Of a stretch of DNA of 64,000 nucleotides, positions 30,366 to 39,246 are shown piece by piece. Position numbers and translations under genes: made by a program. The notes beneath the pieces are model-generated. The model was not told the origin of the DNA, searched no databases, and worked only from the letters and a program-made list of their open reading frames with translations. Source of the DNA: Vibrio nigripulchritudo ATCC 27043 (GTDB lineage: Bacteria; Pseudomonadota; Gammaproteobacteria; Enterobacterales; Vibrionaceae); the NCBI RefSeq assembly GCF_000222685.1, contig NZ_AFWJ01000090.1, positions 1-64,000 of the forward strand, in the 5' to 3' direction. The number at the start of each line of letters is the position of its first letter. Position 1 is the stretch's first letter.

Positions 30366-32585
30366 TTAGCCTAAACGTTTCACCGTCATCACATCTTTGA
30401 TTTGCTCAACACGCTTAGTGACTCGCGTAAACACTTCCACGTTAGTGACTTCCAAATCAAAATCCATCACCGACATCTGCTTTTTGTAGTCCACCCGGCT
30501 ACGCATGCTGGTGACCTTGATTTTTTCGTTAGCAAACAAGGTGGTGATGTCTTTTAGCAGACCACCACGCTCTAATCCTTCCACTCGAACTGTAATGATG
30601 TAAGACCCGACAAAACCACTGCCCCAGACGGTATCAATGATACGTTCAGGCGCATGGTGACGAAGCTCTTCAAGCTGTTCACAGTCGCTTCTGTGGACTG
30701 AGATACCGCGCCCTTGAGTGATGTATCCGGAAATCTCATCTCCTGGGATAGGCTGACAACAACGTGCAAGGTGCGTCATCAGGTTATCAACCCCCTCGAC
30801 GACAACCGCATCTTTCTTCGGTCGACTTTGCGCTGGCGTTTTGTTCTCGGTTTCTTGAAGACGTTCAAGCGCTTGCTGATCTTCTTCTTCTGCCGTGGGT
30901 TTATTTACCAGTGCATTGATGTGGTTGACGATCTGGTTGATACGCAAATCACCGCTTCCCACACCGGCGTATAGCTCGTCTGGCGTGTTTACGTTGAATC
31001 GTTTTAGCGCGTACTGGTCAGCGTCTTTCAACGATGCGCCAATCTTGGCGAGTTCGGTTTCTAAGATCTCTCGACCCGCTTCTAAGTTCTTCTCGCGACT
31101 TTGCTTACGGAACCATGCATTGATTTTTGCACGTGCTCTGCCTGATGTCACAAAGCCCATGGATGGGTTTAACCAGTCACGAGATGGGTTCGGCACTTTC
31201 GAGGTGATGATTTCTACCTGATCGCCCATGGTCAGTTTATGGGTGAATGGAACAATTCGCCCTGCCACCTTTGCGCCGATACAGCGGTGACCCACTTCAG
31301 AGTGAATGTGGTAGGCGAAATCTAGTGGGGTTGCGCCCATCGGCAAATCGACGACATCTCCGCGAGGGGTAAAGGCATACACACGATCATCGAATACCTG
31401 ACTACGAAGCTCATCCAGCATTTCGCCAGAATCGGACATCTCTTCCTGCCAATCGATTAGCTTGCGAAGCCATGTGATTTTTTCATCGTAACCGCTGCGA
31501 CCGCTTGATGAGCCTTCTTTGTATTTCCAGTGCGCCGCAACCCCAAGCTCCGAATCTTCATGCATCTGCTTAGTTCGGATCTGGATTTCAATGGTTTTGC
31601 CTTCCGGACCAAGAATCACCGTATGGATCGACTGATACCCATTGGGTTTAGGGTTAGCGACATAGTCATCAAACTCGCTCGGAAGATGTTTGTATTTGGT
31701 ATGCACAACACCTAACGCGGCGTAACAATCTTGCAGTTTGTCGGCAATGATTCGCACAGCACGGACATCAAACAGTTCATCAAACGCGAGACTTTTCTTC
31801 TGCATTTTTCGCCAGATGCTGTAGATGTGCTTAGGGCGACCACTCACTTCTGCGTTGATGTGTGAGGTCTTCATTTCACTTGCTAAGTCAGAAACGAAGT
31901 CTTCGATGTATTGCTCACGCACAATTCGGCGTTCAGAAAGCTGTTTGGCGATCTGTTTATAGGTTGTCGAGTGCTGGTAACGGAACGCGTAATCTTCGAT
32001 TTCCCACTTTAACTGACCAATACCCAGACGGTTGGCAAGTGGTGCGTAGATATTGGCACACTCTTTTGCGGCAGCCTGACGCACTTCGTCGGATTCATCT
32101 TTGACTTCTCGAAGATTGCAGATTCGTTCTGAAAGCTTGATGACCACGCAGCGGAAATCATCCACCATCGCCAGTAGCATACGACGAACATTATCCACCT
32201 GACTGGAAGCAGCTTCACCGTCGAGCGTGACATTCAGCTGCCCGATGGCGGCCATTTCTTCAACGCCATCAATCAGCTTGACGGTTTCTTTGCCATACTT
32301 TTCTTCAAGCGCTTCACGTTCATAAAAGCCAGATGTCACAATAGGGAAAAGTTGAGCAGAAACTAAGGTCGCGGTATCCATGGATAGGGTGATCAGAATT
32401 TCGATCATTTCACGCCCACGCCACAACAATAGCTGAGCCTGTTCGTTTTCACCAAGTAAGTCTTCACAGTGACGATATACGTCCAGCAATTTTCGGCTGG
32501 TTTTGTCGTCCTGTTTCAGACTGGTAATCCAAGTGTCCAGTTCAAATTCTTCGGTATTTAAATGTGCACCGCGTACAGCGACCAT
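30366..32585 (-). CDS. relA: GTP pyrophosphokinase RelA
   Basis: RelA makes (p)ppGpp when uncharged tRNA enters the ribosome. The 739-residue protein has an inactive HD hydrolase-like region (no HDxxED motif visible near residues 75-150). Its synthetase domain contains YKHLPSEFDDYVANPKPNGYQSIHT; the acidic EFDD is the mark of monofunctional RelA rather than bifunctional SpoT. TGS, zinc-finger-like (HLARCCQPIPGD) and C-terminal ACT domains follow. Neighbours mazG, pyrG and rlmD match E. coli order. A MITE-like insertion lies directly upstream and may have displaced or supplied its promoter. Confidence 0.97.
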   Translation of the reverse strand: MVAVRGAHLNTEEFELDTWITSLKQDDKTSRKLLDVYRHCEDLLGENEQAQLLLWRGREMIEILITLSMDTATLVSAQLFPIVTSGFYEREALEEKYGKETVKLIDGVEEMAAIGQLNVTLDGEAASSQVDNVRRMLLAMVDDFRCVVIKLSERICNLREVKDESDEVRQAAAKECANIYAPLANRLGIGQLKWEIEDYAFRYQHSTTYKQIAKQLSERRIVREQYIEDFVSDLASEMKTSHINAEVSGRPKHIYSIWRKMQKKSLAFDELFDVRAVRIIADKLQDCYAALGVVHTKYKHLPSEFDDYVANPKPNGYQSIHTVILGPEGKTIEIQIRTKQMHEDSELGVAAHWKYKEGSSSGRSGYDEKITWLRKLIDWQEEMSDSGEMLDELRSQVFDDRVYAFTPRGDVVDLPMGATPLDFAYHIHSEVGHRCIGAKVAGRIVPFTHKLTMGDQVEIITSKVPNPSRDWLNPSMGFVTSGRARAKINAWFRKQSREKNLEAGREILETELAKIGASLKDADQYALKRFNVNTPDELYAGVGSGDLRINQIVNHINALVNKPTAEEEDQQALERLQETENKTPAQSRPKKDAVVVEGVDNLMTHLARCCQPIPGDEISGYITQGRGISVHRSDCEQLEELRHHAPERIIDTVWGSGFVGSYIITVRVEGLERGGLLKDITTLFANEKIKVTSMRSRVDYKKQMSVMDFDLEVTNVEVFTRVTKRVEQIKDVMTVKRLG

Positions 32586-32644
32586 GTTTTTTTCCTAATT
32601 TCTAGCAACAGACATACAAGCTTTTTTGCCCGTAAGTTCCTCTC

Positions 32645-32912
32645 TAGGGTCTGTTGACCTTTCGCGGTTAAATTTTGTTCGAGTTCTATGTGGTTTAATC
32701 GCGGCGCAAGGTCTTTAGCTTAGTCGTTCTAAGCAAATACCTTGCAACAAAGAGTAAAGCACATAGAAACGAACCCTTCGGGCAGCATTTGTGGCTCCTT
32801 TCTACTGTGTTACCGCTTATTGATGTAGAACGACTACACCGAATAAGCGCTGCCTTGTATAAAGAACCCACAAATTGCTGCAAAAATCAGCTCGAAAGGC
32901 CAACAGACCCTA
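32645..32912. mobile_element. MITE-like element with terminal inverted repeats and TA flanks
   Basis: A 264-bp non-coding unit (32647-32910) is bounded by 18-bp terminal inverted repeats beginning GGGTCTGTTG that match at 17 of 18 positions. A TA dinucleotide flanks it on both sides, as left by IS630/Tc1-mariner-type transposases. Internal hairpins are visible, for example GCTTAG/CTAAGC around 32716-32733 and a stem CTTATT..TGTAG/CTACA..AATAAG around 32816-32847. There is no transposase frame; a 62-codon frame inside it has no features of a gene. It lies between relA and rlmD, filling most of that 338-bp gap. Confidence 0.75.
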
Positions 32913-32923
32913 AGTTAGAGAAG

Positions 32924-34243
32924 TTAATCTTTTTCAAATAACGCCATACTTTCCAGATGGCTGGTGTGTGGAAACATATCAAGCATGCCCACTTTTTTTA
33001 ATTTGTAGCCTTGATTCAGCAGGCTTTGGCTGTCACGTGCAAGCGTAGCAGGATTACAGGAAACATACACGACTGCTTTCGCTCCCAAGCGCGAAAATTG
33101 GTCGACGATACCTGCTGCTCCAGCGCGAGCCGGGTCGAGCAAAATCTTATCAAACTGTTTCTTTGCCCAAGGTGAATGGGTCATGTCTTCTTCGAGGTTT
33201 GCCTGATAGAAACTCACATTTTCTATTCGGTTTAACTGAGCGTTTCTGGTCGCAACATCCACCATTTCCTGCACACCTTCAACACCAGTCACTGTGCTTG
33301 CTTGTTTCGCCAGTGGCAGGCTGAAATTCCCCAACCCACAAAACAGGTCGAGAATGTGTTCATCGGATTTGGCGTTTAGCCACTCCAAAGCCTGTGCCAC
33401 CATTTTCTGATTGACCTCTTCATTCACTTGAATAAAGTTGGTGGGTTCAAACGGCAATTCAACCCCTACTTCATCATAAATGGGTTGCTCGCCACGTACT
33501 CGCTCCAGTTCATCGGCTGAAGGCATTAAATAGAGAGTCAGGTCATGCTCGTCCGCGAAAGCAAGAAGGCTTTGTTTGTCTTTATTTTTGAGTGCCGCGG
33601 TATGTCTTAAAAGCAGGACGCGAGTGTTTGACGCTTTAACCAGTTCAACATGACCCAGATTTTCCTGACCTGCAAAGCCAACCAATAGCTGCCTAACAGG
33701 AATAAGTAAGGCTTCCAGATCGGGATGCAGCACCGCACAGTTGTCGATATTGGTGATCCGCTTGCTCATTTTTTCTCGAAAGCCAAATTGCAGTTCTCGG
33801 GACTTTTTATCGACAAATAAGCTGATTCGGGCACGACGTCGGTAGCCGAGGTTGCCTGCAGTCACTTCCTTTTCAGCCGTTAATTCGCTACCGGAGAATT
33901 TCTTCATCAATTGCTGAAGAGTCTGATTTTTATGCTCAACCTGACTTTGACGGGCCAAGTGTTGCAAATTACAGCCACCGCAGGTTTGATAGTGCTGGCA
34001 GAAAGGCGTTACGCGTTGCTCACTTTCTTTTTGGATTTTAATGAGCTTTGCACGGGCAAACTTGCTTTTCTGCTCGGTAAACTGCCCAATGACAGATTCT
34101 CCGGGAAGCGCACCATCAATGAAAACGGGCTTCTTATTGTGATAGGCAATGCCTGCACCATGATGATCCAGTTTTTCGATATTGAAAATCTGATGCTTGG
34201 TATTCACTGCGGACTTTTTCTTCGGCTGATAAAAACGCGCCAT
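32924..34243 (-). CDS. rlmD: 23S rRNA (uracil-1939-C5)-methyltransferase RlmD
   Basis: RlmD (RumA) methylates U1939 of 23S rRNA using SAM. The 439-residue protein has an N-terminal TRAM domain, the iron-sulfur ligand set [14 protein letters not shown] with a further Cys downstream, the SAM motif [14 protein letters not shown] and the catalytic [12 protein letters not shown]. Its length is normal. It is divergent from barA and upstream of relA, as in E. coli. Confidence 0.96.
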   Translation of the reverse strand: MARFYQPKKKSAVNTKHQIFNIEKLDHHGAGIAYHNKKPVFIDGALPGESVIGQFTEQKSKFARAKLIKIQKESEQRVTPFCQHYQTCGGCNLQHLARQSQVEHKNQTLQQLMKKFSGSELTAEKEVTAGNLGYRRRARISLFVDKKSRELQFGFREKMSKRITNIDNCAVLHPDLEALLIPVRQLLVGFAGQENLGHVELVKASNTRVLLLRHTAALKNKDKQSLLAFADEHDLTLYLMPSADELERVRGEQPIYDEVGVELPFEPTNFIQVNEEVNQKMVAQALEWLNAKSDEHILDLFCGLGNFSLPLAKQASTVTGVEGVQEMVDVATRNAQLNRIENVSFYQANLEEDMTHSPWAKKQFDKILLDPARAGAAGIVDQFSRLGAKAVVYVSCNPATLARDSQSLLNQGYKLKKVGMLDMFPHTSHLESMALFEKD

Positions 34244-34444
34244 ATTTTATTTGCTCATTTTGCTTCAGTGTTTTCTCATTCAGGGTCACTATTTCACCCC
34301 AGAGAGATTGTCGAACATAGCAGACTTGATTAAGCTAGCCGCTTATTCGTTTATAATGTTAGTAATCAAGCCATTCACGCTTGTTAGAGCTCGCGGCTTG
34401 AATAATTTGCCGCTATTTTCCCATATCCAGACAGTAATGAGAAC

Positions 34445-37240
34445 ATGACACGATACGGCTTAAGAGCACGCGTAATAACTCTCACCCTAGCCCCTACTCT
34501 TATCGTTGGTTTGCTGCTCAGCGCCTTCTTTACTTCAAATCGTTATAACGATCTGGAATCTCAGTTGATTTCGACGGGTAAAAGCATCATCGAACCGATT
34601 GCGATTGCCAGTGAATATGGAATGACTCAGCAAAGCCGTGAAGCTGTGCGAAGGCTGATCAGTTACGCTCACAGAAAGAACTCCGACATCGTGCGCAGCA
34701 TTGCAGTATTTAATGCCCGGCACGAACTGTTTGTGACGTCTAACTTCCACCCAAATTTCGAGTCTCTTACTTTTCCGAAAGATCAGCCCATTCCGTTACT
34801 CAGCACAATAAAACTGGTGGATACCGATTTGGTCATCCGCACCCCCATTTTGGCAGAAGGGCAGTTCACCAATAACGTAGGGAATAAGACCGAGCTGAAT
34901 CAGGCATTAGGTTATATTGCGATTGAGCTGGATTTATCCGCAGTGCGTTTGCAGCAGTATCAGGAAATTTTTGCAGCACTTCTGGTATTGCTTCTTGGCT
35001 TAGGTTTGTCTGCCCTCTTTGCTTATCGACTGATGCGCGACGTGACATTGCCGATCACTCATATGAAAAACATGGTGGACCGTATTCGCCGTGGTCATCT
35101 GGATGTCCGAATTGAAGGCAAAATGCACGGGGAACTGGATGCTCTGAAAAATGGCATCAACGCGATGGCGATGTCACTGTCTGAGTACCATGTGGAAATG
35201 CAGCACAGTATTGATCAGGCCACATCTGACTTGCGTGAAACCCTAGAGCAGCTTGAGATTCAAAACGTAGAACTGGATATCGCCAAGAAGCGCGCTCAAG
35301 AAGCGGCGCGGGTGAAATCAGAGTTCTTAGCAAACATGTCTCACGAGCTTCGTACGCCGCTTAATGGTGTAATTGGCTTTACACGACAAATGCTGAAGAC
35401 CCGTTTGTCTTCCAGCCAGCAGGATTATCTACAAACCATTGAACGCAGTGCCAATAACCTGCTTAGTATCATCAACGATATTCTGGACTTCTCCAAACTG
35501 GAGGCTGGAAAGCTGGCACTGGAAAACATTCCATTCGACTTCCAGGAATGTCTGGAAGAAGTCGCCAGCCTGCAAGCCACCAGCGCGCACGAAAAAGGTC
35601 TGGAGCTGACGCTTAAGATCGATCCTAAGATCCCAGCTGGCGTGGTGGGTGACCCGCTTCGGATTCAGCAGGTCTTGACCAACCTTGTTGGCAACTCCAT
35701 CAAGTTTACTGAGCGAGGCAATATCGACATCAGCGTCGAGCTTCGCACTCAGAAAGAAGATTTCATCGAGTTGCAATTCATGGTTCGGGATACTGGTATC
35801 GGTATTTCTGAGCGCCAGCAGGCGCAATTGTTCCAGGCATTCAGTCAGGCGGATGCCAGCATTTCGAGGCGCTATGGCGGTACTGGATTGGGTCTGGTTA
35901 TCACTCAGAAGCTGGTCGGACAGATGGGAGGCGAAGTCAGCCTGACCAGTCGTCTGCATCAGGGTTCGACCTTCTGGTTTACACTCAGACTGGCAACCAG
36001 CGATATGCCTGTAGCCAGCGATGTGGATACGCACCAGCTTAATGGCAAGAAGATCCTGCTGATAGAACCAAACATGCAGGCTGCCTCTGTGATTCAGCAG
36101 CAGTTGATCAACGAAGGATTACTGGTGACCTATCGCTCAAACATGCCAGAACATATAGAGCCTCACGAATTTGTGCTGCTTAACCTGCCGCCGAACCAAC
36201 GCTTTGATATTACGTCTGTCGAGCAATGGATCAGCCGGGCTAAAGAGATTGCCAATAACATCGTTCTTGGTCTGCCAAGCACCGAGCTAGCCCTTTCTGA
36301 ACAGCTGGTGTCTGAGCATCAGGTACAGTGCATCACCAAACCTCTTTCTCGCAGAAAGCTACTTCAGTCGCTAACCCAATGCCATATTACTGAAGACGCT
36401 GCACTCCCTCTCATTGATCAGTTGGACTCTGAGAGCAAGCTGCCACTAAAAGTCATGGCGGTAGACGACAACCCCGCCAACCTGAAGCTGATTTCCGCAC
36501 TATTACAGGAGCGAGTTGAACAGGTCGTAACTTGCAGCAATGGTGAGCAAGCTGTCGCGGCTGCTCAGCAACAGGCTTTCGATATGATCCTAATGGACAT
36601 TCAAATGCCCAAAATGGACGGCGTGACTGCCTGTCAGGAAGTGAAAAACACCAAACTCAACTCTCATACTCCGGTTATCGCCGTCACCGCTCACGCTATG
36701 GTGGGTGAACGCGACCGACTACTTAAAGCGGGTATGGACGATTATCTGACCAAACCGATTGAAGAGCACATTCTTCAGCAGGTTCTGGTGCACTGGAGCC
36801 CTCACACCGATGAGCAGCAGGTCGACAAACTGGAGATCAGCGAGCAGGCATCACCGGAAGTGTCTCAGGACGAAAGCAATAACAACGTCATTATCGATTG
36901 GAACCTTGCCCTGAAACAGGCAGCAAATAAGGAAGACTTAGCCAAAGAGATGCTGCAGATGCTGGTGGATTACATTGGCGAAGTGGATCAGTTTGTAGAA
37001 GGTGTTTTGAACGATGACAGTCAGGACAGCGATCAGCTTATTCATCACATCCATAAGCTGCACGGCAGTTGCTCCTACAGTGGTGTGCCCAGATTGAAGC
37101 AGGTTTGTGCAACCATTGAGAAAGCCCTTCGTTCTGGTTCAGATGTGGAGTCCATTGAACCAGAGTTGTTTGAACTTCAGGATGAAATGGAAAAAGTGAC
37201 TGCCAGCGCGCAACACTATCTGGATAGCGAAACAAGCTAA
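34445..37240 (+). CDS. barA: Hybrid sensor kinase BarA (VarS)
   Basis: BarA phosphorylates the response regulator UvrY (VarA in Vibrio), which drives CsrB-type RNAs that antagonise CsrA. The 931-residue protein has a membrane segment near residue 10-30, a periplasmic domain, a second segment (about 175-195) and HAMP. The kinase core follows (NMSHELRTP, H300; GIGISERQQ; GGTGLGL). A pseudo-receiver (about 530-650) lacks a phospho-Asp, a true receiver has MDIQMPKMDG (D718), and a C-terminal HPt domain has IHKLHGS (H870). Length and layout match tripartite BarA. Its stop overlaps the convergent diguanylate cyclase gene by 4 nt. Confidence 0.95.
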   Translation: MTRYGLRARVITLTLAPTLIVGLLLSAFFTSNRYNDLESQLISTGKSIIEPIAIASEYGMTQQSREAVRRLISYAHRKNSDIVRSIAVFNARHELFVTSNFHPNFESLTFPKDQPIPLLSTIKLVDTDLVIRTPILAEGQFTNNVGNKTELNQALGYIAIELDLSAVRLQQYQEIFAALLVLLLGLGLSALFAYRLMRDVTLPITHMKNMVDRIRRGHLDVRIEGKMHGELDALKNGINAMAMSLSEYHVEMQHSIDQATSDLRETLEQLEIQNVELDIAKKRAQEAARVKSEFLANMSHELRTPLNGVIGFTRQMLKTRLSSSQQDYLQTIERSANNLLSIINDILDFSKLEAGKLALENIPFDFQECLEEVASLQATSAHEKGLELTLKIDPKIPAGVVGDPLRIQQVLTNLVGNSIKFTERGNIDISVELRTQKEDFIELQFMVRDTGIGISERQQAQLFQAFSQADASISRRYGGTGLGLVITQKLVGQMGGEVSLTSRLHQGSTFWFTLRLATSDMPVASDVDTHQLNGKKILLIEPNMQAASVIQQQLINEGLLVTYRSNMPEHIEPHEFVLLNLPPNQRFDITSVEQWISRAKEIANNIVLGLPSTELALSEQLVSEHQVQCITKPLSRRKLLQSLTQCHITEDAALPLIDQLDSESKLPLKVMAVDDNPANLKLISALLQERVEQVVTCSNGEQAVAAAQQQAFDMILMDIQMPKMDGVTACQEVKNTKLNSHTPVIAVTAHAMVGERDRLLKAGMDDYLTKPIEEHILQQVLVHWSPHTDEQQVDKLEISEQASPEVSQDESNNNVIIDWNLALKQAANKEDLAKEMLQMLVDYIGEVDQFVEGVLNDDSQDSDQLIHHIHKLHGSCSYSGVPRLKQVCATIEKALRSGSDVESIEPELFELQDEMEKVTASAQHYLDSETS

Positions 37241-38838
37241 GCGCGGCGAAGCTCCGGGTTATAAAACGCATAGCCGTTTTTGCCGTTTTCCTTAACCTTA
37301 TACATGGCTTCGTCAGCTTGCTGAAGTAAGGCATCAAATTCAATATCATTCACTCCAGCGTAGGCAACACCTACGCTGCCGCCGATCCGAACGGTTGAAC
37401 GGGAAGGCAGCTCAATCGGTCTGGCGCAAATCTCTACAATCTGTTCGGCAATGCCTGCCAGTACATCCGGATTGATCTGCTCCAAGGCGAGAATCACCAA
37501 AAGTTCATCGCCCCCTATCCGCCCAATGACATCCTGCCCGCCACGCGCGACTTTCTTCAAGCGCCTGGCAATGGTGCAAAGCACCTCGTCCCCTGCCGCA
37601 TGTCCATGAGTATCATTAACATCCTTGAAGCCATCTAAATCCAGCATCATCGTCGCGATGTATGCGGCTTTTTTCTGACTTGCGAGAGTGGCAACGAATC
37701 GTTCGCATCCTCGACGGTTTTTGAGACCTGTCAGATTATCTTCTAACGCAAGCAGCAAAGTGTCTCTCTCTTTCTGCACTCGCACCGTGATGTCATACAT
37801 AATGCCCTCAATGAGCCATTCCCCACTGTGCTCATCCTTATGAGCCGAGAGCAGTAGGTGCACCCATTGGTCCGCGCTGTAGCGTTTGTTAATACGCAAA
37901 TCACCCGACGCCATATCACCACTGGATATGGTCTGCTCTGACATTTGCCACGCGAGTTCTGGGTTCTGAAAAACGTGTTCAAAAAATGGCTGAGTTTCAA
38001 GAATAGCCGTCAGCTCAAAACTCTCTTTGATTAATCGGCCAAACAGCGTTGGGTTACTGTGAATTAAATGCCCATTTTTATCGAGAACCAGAATTCCAAC
38101 CTGAGTGGTTTCGAATATATGTCGATAATGACGCTCCATGCGTTCGATAGTGGCTCTGAGGTTTCGCTCGGTTTCTATGGCCTGATGCGAAGCTTCAACA
38201 AAACGGTTCACACTGGCGGTGACCAACCCGATTTCGTTGTCGCGGTTTTCATTATTATAGGGAAGTAGCTCATCTTTACCCGGCTCCACTTTAGACAGGT
38301 TTTCAGCGAGCTTCTGAAGCGGAAACCCAATGACTTTTCGAACCGCAAAGGCCGTCACAATCAGCAGCATCAGCAACTGGCTGATCAGCATCACTAGCTG
38401 GATGAAAACTTTCTCCTGAGTGACCGAATCCAGATACTCCTGATTCACATCCAGAATCAGATGACCAATCACTTCATCTTTCACCGGAGAAACCAGCGGA
38501 AATCGTTCCAGGTTCTGCCATTGCTCTCGATTGCTGGTGAGCTTTGACAAGCTAAACTCAATGCCATCAATTCCTTTGAGTTTTACCCCATTGAACTCAT
38601 CGTGAAGAAGCAACGAACTCATGACTTCGTCCGCAATTTCAGGGTTATCGACATATAAGGCGATAGAAGCCGAGTTGGATACCGTCAGGACCAGTTTCTC
38701 TTCCATATCACGAACATTCAGACTGGCTCTCTCAAAATAGAACAGAGTCAAAAAACTCGCTGCCAGTACCAGGTACATGAGTGAGAATATGACAACGGTA
38801 ACTAAAAGCCGATTAGCAAGCGCTTGTTTATTCATCAT
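37237..38838 (-). CDS. Membrane diguanylate cyclase (periplasmic sensor-HAMP-PAS-GGDEF)
   Basis: The enzyme should make cyclic-di-GMP from two GTP. The 533-residue protein has two membrane segments (about 12-33 and 143-167) around a periplasmic domain, a HAMP linker, a PAS-like region (about 235-350) and a GGDEF domain whose active motif is GGDEL (442-446), still catalytically plausible. The allosteric inhibition site RxxD, expected five residues before GGDEL, reads GGQD with the Arg one place too far upstream, so product inhibition may be lost. Its ATG overlaps the upstream gene by 11 nt, and its stop overlaps barA's. No EAL domain is present. The ligand is unknown. Confidence 0.9.
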   Translation of the reverse strand: MMNKQALANRLLVTVVIFSLMYLVLAASFLTLFYFERASLNVRDMEEKLVLTVSNSASIALYVDNPEIADEVMSSLLLHDEFNGVKLKGIDGIEFSLSKLTSNREQWQNLERFPLVSPVKDEVIGHLILDVNQEYLDSVTQEKVFIQLVMLISQLLMLLIVTAFAVRKVIGFPLQKLAENLSKVEPGKDELLPYNNENRDNEIGLVTASVNRFVEASHQAIETERNLRATIERMERHYRHIFETTQVGILVLDKNGHLIHSNPTLFGRLIKESFELTAILETQPFFEHVFQNPELAWQMSEQTISSGDMASGDLRINKRYSADQWVHLLLSAHKDEHSGEWLIEGIMYDITVRVQKERDTLLLALEDNLTGLKNRRGCERFVATLASQKKAAYIATMMLDLDGFKDVNDTHGHAAGDEVLCTIARRLKKVARGGQDVIGRIGGDELLVILALEQINPDVLAGIAEQIVEICARPIELPSRSTVRIGGSVGVAYAGVNDIEFDALLQQADEAMYKVKENGKNGYAFYNPELRRA

Positions 38839-39238
38839 TTTTAATCGTTAATATCACTCTTATATCTGAACCGACAGGTTTCTGAGTTACGTAACTGAGC
38901 GCGTTTTTGTCTACCCTTAAGCGCTCCACCAATTGTTCGTCGCTCTTCATCACCAAAGGCGCACGGACGCGACCAGAGAACTTCAACTTTGCCCAGTGTG
39001 CATTTACCTGACTGATTGAAAGCCCTGTCACCTGATCGAAAAAATCTTCTCTCAACGAACCGTCTCTATCCAATATAGTGATTCGCTGCTTTTTCATCCC
39101 ACGGCTGTTTCCAAGGTAAAGCTTACCGAGCTGCTCTTTTGTAATACTTTGCAATTTACTGTTCGCCCCAACCACGACATAAATGTCTGCAAGGGCTGCA
39201 GGTGACATCAGCAGTAAAACAAAACTCAGTAATCTCAT
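38828..39238 (-). CDS. Small periplasmic PstS-like substrate-binding protein
   Basis: The 136-residue protein has a clear Sec signal peptide (about 1-17, ending ALA-D). A short segment follows that resembles the first lobe of phosphate-binding PstS-type proteins (VVVGANSKLQSITKEQLGKLYLG, GSLREDFFDQVTG, ALSYVTQKPVGSDIRVI). It is about half the size of a normal binding protein, so it probably does not feed a transporter; no permease or ATPase gene is nearby. Its end overlaps the diguanylate cyclase start and it follows the barrel gene by 8 nt. A role as ligand sensor for the cyclase is inferred. Confidence 0.7.
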   Translation of the reverse strand: MRLLSFVLLLMSPAALADIYVVVGANSKLQSITKEQLGKLYLGNSRGMKKQRITILDRDGSLREDFFDQVTGLSISQVNAHWAKLKFSGRVRAPLVMKSDEQLVERLRVDKNALSYVTQKPVGSDIRVILTIKNDE

Positions 39239-39246
39239 TTCACCAC

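Noticed and set aside
32695-32883. 62-codon reading frame inside the MITE
   Set aside because: It lies wholly within the hairpin-rich inverted-repeat element and has no gene features.
35429-36034. 201-codon minus-strand frame within barA
   Set aside because: It is an antisense frame of a clearly coding gene; its residue composition gives no sign of a real protein.
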